Shown here one piece after another: positions 7,012 to 10,755 of a DNA stretch of 10,755 nucleotides. The notes under the pieces are model-generated. The model was not told where the DNA came from and did not search any database. It worked only from the letters and a program-made list of their open reading frames with translations. The DNA is taken from contig JABDJQ010000648.1 in the NCBI GenBank assembly GCA_013002425.1, positions 1-10,755 on the forward strand, given 5' to 3'. Source of the DNA: Gemmatimonadota bacterium. GTDB lineage: Bacteria > Orphanbacterota > Orphanbacteria > Orphanbacterales > Orphanbacteraceae. Position numbers and translations under genes: made by a program. The first letter of the stretch is position 1. Every line of letters begins with the position of its first letter.

Positions 7012-8502
7012 TCAGACGGACAGAAGGGCTTCCACGTCGGCCTCGATATCCCCGGCGGTCAGAACCGCGCGCACGCGTTCGCCCGCAGGCATCGGATTCC
7101 AGGTCGTGTCCGCGATGTTGCCGCCGGCTTCGCGGCCGCCGGGTTCGCGCCCGCCGGGTTCGCGCAGCACGACGCACGTCGGCCGCCGTATGTCGTTCGG
7201 ATTCGGCTCCCTGCTGAGAAGAACGTACCCGCTTTCCGTTTCGAGAAGCGTGCCGGGAGGATAGAGCCCGACCGTCTGGACGAGCGCCCAGAGCACCGCC
7301 GGGTCGAAGCGCGACGCCTCCGCCCCGATCATCTGATGCAACGCTTCGTAGCCCGTGAGCGGCTTCTCTCGATACGCGCGATGCCCGGTCATCGCGTCGA
7401 AGCAGTCCGCGACGCATATGATGCGTGCAGCCGTCGGCTGGCGCACCGGGCGGGGCGCCGAGGGATAGCCGGCGCCGTCGTGGGTGCGATGATGCAGCAG
7501 CGCCGCTCGAATCGATTCGACCGACCCGTACGTAAGTCCTGCCTGTCGACTGAGCAGCCGCGCCCCCTCCAGCGGGTGACGCTGGATCGCTTTCCATTCG
7601 TCCGGAGTAAGCCGGTCACTCTTCTGAAGAACTTCGCGCGGCACGGAAAGTTTTCCGATGTCGTGAAGCAGCGCCGCCATTCCCAGATTGGCGATTCCCT
7701 TGCGGGAGATGCCGAGGCGATCTCCGATCCCGATCGAAAGAATCGCCACGTTCACGCAGTGCGCGTAGGTGTATTCGTCGTGTTCTTTGAGTGCGCCCAT
7801 TCTGTAGATCGACTGTTCGCTCCCCATGATCGTTTCGACGAGCGGCTGCACGATGCGGCGCGCCTGGCGAAGGAGGCGGGTTCCCCCCTGCGCCGTCGAC
7901 TCGAAAAGGGTCTGCGCCCCCGCGACCGCGTGTTCGAACACGTCACCGGCGCGCGCCCCCCCGCGTCCTTCACTTCCGTCCCGGGAGCCTGCGCCGGCGG
8001 AGTCTTCATCCTGCGCGGAAATTCCTTCGTCCGTATGGAGAGCGATCGCGGCCCCGACGTCCCGCGCGGGAATCGGAACGATTCGTTCGACACCCGCGAT
8101 GCGCAGCAGATGCGCGAACGAAACGGCTTCCGCCTCGCTCGATTCTTCATCGGCCCCTTCGGCTTCAGGCGTCTTTACGAATTGTACGAGGAACGTTTCC
8201 CATTCTTCCGCCGGGGCGTCCGACATGATTCGAAGTCCGCCGAGTTCATGGGTCGCAAGCTCCGACGAGAGTTTGCGCAGATGCGGCATGTGCTTTCGTT
8301 CCAGCTTGATGCGGTCGTCGTTCAGATACATGTTCTCGCCGAGAACGAGCAGGGTAACCTCGCCACCGTCGACGTGCGCGAGCGTCTCGATCAGTATCCT
8401 CAGGTTCGTCTGCACGACGCGGTTCGCGACATCGTAGAGCCGCGCCGCGCGAAAGAGCCCGTTCAGATGCAGGATCAGTTCGGGGCCGATCTTGTTACTC
8501 AT
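7012..8502 (-). CDS. HD-GYP domain protein (probable cyclic-di-GMP phosphodiesterase)
   Basis: 496 residues from the ATG at 8502. That start has AAAGGA 7 nt upstream; the in-frame ATG at 8658 lies deep inside the preceding gene. HD-GYP enzymes hydrolyse cyclic-di-GMP. The domain covers about 205-400: H248 in EYTYAHCVNV, H280-D281 in LLHDIGK, H309-P310, H337-H338, the GYP loop D342-G-A-G-Y-P347, and D366 in VADCFDAMTGHRAYR. These residues match the metal ligands of the family. The usual Glu after the His pair (HHExxDGxGYP) is Arg339 here. There is no receiver or PAS domain. Residues 6-148 instead resemble the N-terminus of the upstream HEAT protein (RLYD, GGEVTL), joined by an acidic Gly/Ser linker (150-190). 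The tail has a REPGG triplet (447-461). No signal peptide or membrane span was seen, so it is likely cytoplasmic. Second gene of the HEAT/HD-GYP operon. Confidence 0.9.
   Translation of the reverse strand: MSNKIGPELILHLNGLFRAARLYDVANRVVQTNLRILIETLAHVDGGEVTLLVLGENMYLNDDRIKLERKHMPHLRKLSSELATHELGGLRIMSDAPAEEWETFLVQFVKTPEAEGADEESSEAEAVSFAHLLRIAGVERIVPIPARDVGAAIALHTDEGISAQDEDSAGAGSRDGSEGRGGARAGDVFEHAVAGAQTLFESTAQGGTRLLRQARRIVQPLVETIMGSEQSIYRMGALKEHDEYTYAHCVNVAILSIGIGDRLGISRKGIANLGMAALLHDIGKLSVPREVLQKSDRLTPDEWKAIQRHPLEGARLLSRQAGLTYGSVESIRAALLHHRTHDGAGYPSAPRPVRQPTAARIICVADCFDAMTGHRAYREKPLTGYEALHQMIGAEASRFDPAVLWALVQTVGLYPPGTLLETESGYVLLSREPNPNDIRRPTCVVLREPGGREPGGREAGGNIADTTWNPMPAGERVRAVLTAGDIEADVEALLSV
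7120..7164. repeat. Three tandem 15-bp repeats inside the HD-GYP gene
   Basis: Units 7120-7134, 7135-7149 and 7150-7164 differ at only one or two bases (consensus GCCGCCGGGTTCGCG on the plus strand). On the coding strand they give R-E-P-G-G, R-E-P-G-G and R-E-A-G-G. Fifteen is a multiple of three, so gain or loss of a unit would keep the frame. Confidence 0.9.
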
Positions 8503-10351
8503 GATGCGGTCCTTTCGCGATGGCGTTTCTGCAGACGAAACGAATGCCGGGACGCCATGTGCGCGCGCCCGCCCGCAGAATCTCGAGAGCGGGTTCCGTA
8601 CCGATGCCGGCGAGGCAGTCCGCGATTGCCTTCCGACGGGCGTTCGGGCGCCACGCATCCCATCCGCCTTTCATGAGATCGTTACGCAGGAGCGGCAGGA
8701 TCCCCTTGCTGCCGGTCTGCGCGAGCGCCGAGAAGACCTCTTCGCGTTCTTCCCGCGGCCGCTCCGCGAAGCTCGGCGCCGTCACTTTGCGGAGCAGGAT
8801 GCGCGAAACCGCCGGGTCGCGATTCGGCAGCAACTGATGAAGCACAGCCCCGAGCATGTGCCCCTCTTCGCGGCTCAGCATCCGAAGAAGGAGGGGCCGC
8901 GCCGCACCCGGGTCGAGATGGCCGAGGGCGGCGATGACTTCCTGGCGTACGCGGGGTTCGGGATGTTCCATGGCGAGTTGAAGCAGATCGGTCACGTCTT
9001 CGGCGCCGATCCATCCGCAGATGTGAATCACGTTCCGGACGACGAACCACTCGGGATTGACGAGCCACTGCCTGAGCAGGCCGGGGTTCGAACGGCAGAT
9101 ATCCGCGATTACACGCGTGAGCGGACGGCGCACTTCCTTCTGCTCGCTCTGCGCCAGGATCCGCATGAGCCATTCCACCGCTCCCTCTCCGACCTCGTGT
9201 GCGAACGTGAAGAACTTCTCCACGTGGGTGGCCGGCTGGGCGTCGAGCAGTTCCACACACTGTGTCGTTACGTATCCGCGATCCGCGGAGAGTTCGGCGA
9301 AAAGAGACTGCTCCGCGGTACGTTCGGGGTCCAGGGTTCGAAGAAGCCGCAGGCATTCGCACGCGCACGTCCAGTCCGCGCAGCGAACGCTTTCGATCAG
9401 GATCCGCGGAACGAACGGCGCGAAGCCGTCCGCTGTTTCGCCCGTATGTTCCGCGATTTCCACGCAGAGAGCCGCCGTTTCGAGTGCGGAGCGCGAGAGC
9501 GACTGCTTCTGCTCTTCGTCACGATCATCGAGGAATCGCGCGCGCTCCCGCTCCGCAACGGCCTCGAGTCTTCCGAGTTCCACTTCGACATCGCCCGACT
9601 TCTCGAGCGACATCCAGTCGTCGGAGCGTCCGGCACTCAACTCGATCGCGGTTGTCTCGGCTGCCGCTGCGTCCAGAGAGCCGAAGCTCGGATCGCCCCC
9701 GGGCGAGGCGTTTCCGTGGACCGGCGGGGCCGTTCCGCCACCCGGGTTCCCGTCGCCGGGAACGCCTCCTCCCGGCTCGCCTTCCCCGTGCCGCCGCGGC
9801 CAGAAAGTGAGGGGCTCCGAAAGGCCCGGCCCGCCTCCGCGCGCGTTCCGTTCTTCGATACCGCCTTCGGTGGCAACCGGCACGCATTCGACTCTGATAT
9901 GCGGAAGGTCATGATCCCAGATCAGGATGGCAAGGTCCGCGTCACTTCCGCCCCTCTCCGCCGCGATCAGAATCTGATCGAACAGCGAGTCGATCTCGAG
10001 CGCGGTTACGCCGGCAAGAAACTTGATCGACCGGACGCCGTCGCGAAAGAAGGCGAGAACCGGATTCTCCTCGCCGTCCGCGATTTCGTAGACACTCGTT
10101 CGTACGTGAAAGATCGATTCGGAGCGAAACGTGAGAGTGATCTCCCCCCCGCATTGCGGGAGAAGTGCGAGGAGCGATTCCGAGACGTGCTCGCGAGCAT
10201 GAATCACGGCCGGATTCTCGCTGTCGTAGAGGCGGCACGTCTTGAGCGCGCGAACGAAGCGGCGCACCCAGTCCGCGATGTGCTCGTCGATTTCGGACCG
10301 CCCCGCGATACGCTTCGTGCCGGTCATCGTTGTTGCGCCCTTCGGCTGCAT
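8495..10351 (-). CDS. HEAT-repeat protein sharing its N-terminal domain with the downstream HD-GYP protein
   Basis: 618 residues from the ATG at 10351 (GGAG 7 nt upstream); an in-frame ATG at 10327 is an alternative that would remove eight residues. Residues 21-162 are a mixed alpha/beta domain with RLYDSENPAV (40-49) and CGGEITL (67-73), matched in order by RLYDVANRVV and DGGEVTL in the HD-GYP protein. A Gly/Pro-rich linker follows (about 188-222: GGG, PGDG, NPGGG). The rest is all-helical. Clear HEAT-type repeats run from about 380 to 615, for example VVRNVIHICGWIG, then VRQEVIAALGHLD, then RRKAIADCLAGIG. HEAT arrays bind proteins, so a scaffold or regulator of the phosphodiesterase is a reasonable inference. 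No catalytic motif, signal peptide or membrane span was seen. The stop overlaps the HD-GYP start by 8 bp (ATGAGTAA), implying translational coupling. Confidence 0.88.
   Translation of the reverse strand: MQPKGATTMTGTKRIAGRSEIDEHIADWVRRFVRALKTCRLYDSENPAVIHAREHVSESLLALLPQCGGEITLTFRSESIFHVRTSVYEIADGEENPVLAFFRDGVRSIKFLAGVTALEIDSLFDQILIAAERGGSDADLAILIWDHDLPHIRVECVPVATEGGIEERNARGGGPGLSEPLTFWPRRHGEGEPGGGVPGDGNPGGGTAPPVHGNASPGGDPSFGSLDAAAAETTAIELSAGRSDDWMSLEKSGDVEVELGRLEAVAERERARFLDDRDEEQKQSLSRSALETAALCVEIAEHTGETADGFAPFVPRILIESVRCADWTCACECLRLLRTLDPERTAEQSLFAELSADRGYVTTQCVELLDAQPATHVEKFFTFAHEVGEGAVEWLMRILAQSEQKEVRRPLTRVIADICRSNPGLLRQWLVNPEWFVVRNVIHICGWIGAEDVTDLLQLAMEHPEPRVRQEVIAALGHLDPGAARPLLLRMLSREEGHMLGAVLHQLLPNRDPAVSRILLRKVTAPSFAERPREEREEVFSALAQTGSKGILPLLRNDLMKGGWDAWRPNARRKAIADCLAGIGTEPALEILRAGARTWRPGIRFVCRNAIAKGPHHE
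8510..8515 (-). promoter_or_regulatory. Ribosome binding site that decides the HD-GYP start
   Basis: AAAGGA on the minus strand ends 7 nt before the ATG at 8502. It lies within the last codons of the HEAT gene and supports the short (496-residue) form over a start at 8658. Confidence 0.75.
9746..9763. repeat. Short inverted repeat in the linker-coding part of the HEAT gene
   Basis: GTTCCCG (9746-9752) and CGGGAAC (9757-9763) form a perfect 7-bp stem with a 4-nt loop. It lies in codons for the Gly/Pro linker and is probably a by-product of that composition. Confidence 0.5.
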
Positions 10352-10358
10352 GAAAACG

Positions 10359-10362
10359 CTCC
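10359..10362 (-). promoter_or_regulatory. Ribosome binding site favouring the first HEAT-gene start
   Basis: GGAG on the minus strand sits 7 nt before the ATG at 10351. The rival in-frame ATG at 10327 has only GAAGGG about 10 nt away, so the first start is preferred, though not decisively. Confidence 0.5.
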
Positions 10363-10385
10363 ATGGTCGATGCTGACTTTATGTA

Positions 10386-10396
10386 TCGATTATCGA
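10386..10396. promoter_or_regulatory. Palindrome overlapping the possible operon -10 (candidate operator)
   Basis: TCGAT-T-ATCGA is a perfect 5-bp inverted repeat around one base. It overlaps the GATAAT candidate -10 read on the minus strand, about 40 bp before the HEAT start. A regulator site is possible, but a palindrome this short can occur by chance. Confidence 0.25.
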
Positions 10397-10527
10397 CGCA
10401 TTCGAAGCGAAGCCTGAGCGTTCGCAGGGATCTCTCGGGGGGGGCAGGAAAGCTTCTATGGGTCTCTGTGAGGCGGAAGGGGACAGGAAGGTGAAAACGG
10501 ATCAAATGCATTACTATCAGGACACGC

Positions 10528-10545
10528 TCGGATCTGAATATCCGA
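10528..10545. repeat. Hairpin 21 bp downstream of the dehydrogenase stop
   Basis: TCGGAT (10528-10533) and ATCCGA (10540-10545) form a 6-bp stem with a 6-nt loop. It could end the dehydrogenase transcript, but no T tract follows in the direction of transcription, so an intrinsic terminator is not supported. Confidence 0.35.
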
Positions 10546-10565
10546 ATCACGCCCCGAAGAACGAC

Positions 10566-10755
10566 TCACTCCGTGTCGGTCGCCTTCTTCCACTCCGTGA
10601 AACGGAGTGCGAGCAGGTCGTCCCGCTCGATGCGATTCGTATCTTCGAGCATCGCGTCGAAATCGTCTCTTACGTGAATGTAGCGGCCGGTGAGCGCATC
10701 GGCTTCACCTGACGCCAGGCGCACGACGAGCTTCGCCGCCAGTTCGGGCGGAAAC
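10566..10755 (-). CDS. Short-chain dehydrogenase/reductase, C-terminal 62 residues only
   Basis: An open frame enters from the right edge and stops with TGA at 10568-10566. The visible residues begin FPPELAAKLVVRLASGEADA and continue LTGRYIHVRDD, then IERDDLLALRFTEWK. This is the typical end of a classical short-chain dehydrogenase: the helix with the LASGEAD motif, the TGRYI strand, and a tail ending in an LR-type motif. The catalytic Ser-Tyr-Lys and the NAD(P)-binding glycines are outside the window, so substrate and cofactor cannot be given. The gene lies on the same strand as the HEAT/HD-GYP operon but 214 bp upstream of it, so co-transcription is uncertain. Confidence 0.75.
   Translation of the reverse strand, partial: FPPELAAKLVVRLASGEADALTGRYIHVRDDFDAMLEDTNRIERDDLLALRFTEWKKATDTE
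10591..10609. repeat. Perfect 8-bp hairpin near the end of the dehydrogenase gene
   Basis: CACTCCGT (10591-10598) and ACGGAGTG (10602-10609) pair perfectly around a 3-nt loop. A second copy of CACTCCGTG starts at 10567, over the stop codon, so the ACGGAGTG arm could pair with either copy. Confidence 0.6.

Larger units (their letters stand above)
10352..10565. other. Intergenic leader upstream of the HEAT/HD-GYP operon
   Basis: This 214-bp gap between two minus-strand genes is the likely promoter region of the operon. Seen in it: an AT-richer patch at 10375-10400 with GATAAT (10394-10389, minus) as a possible -10 but no good -35; the palindrome TCGATTATCGA (10386-10396); a run of eight G (10437-10444); and the hairpin at 10528-10545. 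No gene is supported here. Confidence 0.55.

Noticed and set aside
8503..8658. N-terminal extension of the HD-GYP gene to an ATG at 8658
   Set aside because: The extra 52 residues overlap the HEAT gene by over 150 bp, are Arg/Ser/Ala-rich, and the ATG at 8502 has a well-placed AAAGGA and begins directly before the shared domain.
6961..8676. Plus-strand ORF of 571 residues
   Set aside because: Antisense to the HD-GYP gene and extends past both its ends only because stops are rare in GC-rich DNA.
8492..10417. Plus-strand ORF of 641 residues, longer than the HEAT gene opposite it
   Set aside because: Despite its length it shows no domain, while the opposite strand has HEAT repeats, an RBS and a coupled downstream gene.
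9942..10550. Minus-strand ORF of 202 residues covering the intergenic leader
   Set aside because: Out of frame with the HEAT gene for most of its length and Arg-rich; no RBS or domain supports it.
10458..10712. Plus-strand ORF of 84 residues
   Set aside because: Antisense to the dehydrogenase C-terminus, whose translation matches the short-chain dehydrogenase family; the plus-strand product is not recognisable.

Overview
GC-rich bacterial chromosomal segment with six protein-coding genes, four complete and two cut by the window edges, and no RNA genes, insertion sequences, integrase or CRISPR array seen. The organism is probably a Gram-negative bacterium of the FCB group or a related candidate phylum (inference). 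The main clue is the secreted beta-propeller protein, which ends in a FlgD-like / type A C-terminal sorting domain with the NxPNPFNP motif that is common in Eisenbacteria-, Krumholzibacteria- and Latescibacteria-like genomes. Every real gene is covered on other strands or frames by long GC-driven shadow ORFs, which are left out here.

Layout. (1) At the left edge, 1-1438 on the minus strand, lies a lipoprotein with a carboxypeptidase-regulatory-like domain and a caspase/legumain-like (clan CD) domain; its C-terminus is outside the window. (2) It is divergent, across about 220 bp, from an exported TPR protein at 1661-3328 (+). (3) Convergent with that is a signal-peptide-bearing, ten-repeat beta-propeller protein with a C-terminal sorting tag (3367-5103, -). 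(4) Divergent from it is an NAD-type malic enzyme, maeA (5313-6968, +). (5) Convergent with maeA is a two-gene minus-strand operon: a HEAT-repeat protein (8495-10351) followed, with an 8-bp overlap, by an HD-GYP phosphodiesterase (7012-8502). (6) At the right edge, the last 62 codons of a short-chain dehydrogenase (10566-10755, -).

How they relate. Three adjacent genes (1-5103) encode envelope or exported proteins. maeA is ordinary central metabolism (malate to pyruvate). The HEAT/HD-GYP pair is the most system-like part. The genes overlap translationally, and the two proteins appear to share the same N-terminal domain of about 140 residues, followed by a low-complexity linker and then either HEAT repeats or the HD-GYP catalytic domain. 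This suggests a scaffold and enzyme built on a common module, probably in cyclic-di-GMP signalling. No defence system or mobile element was recognised.
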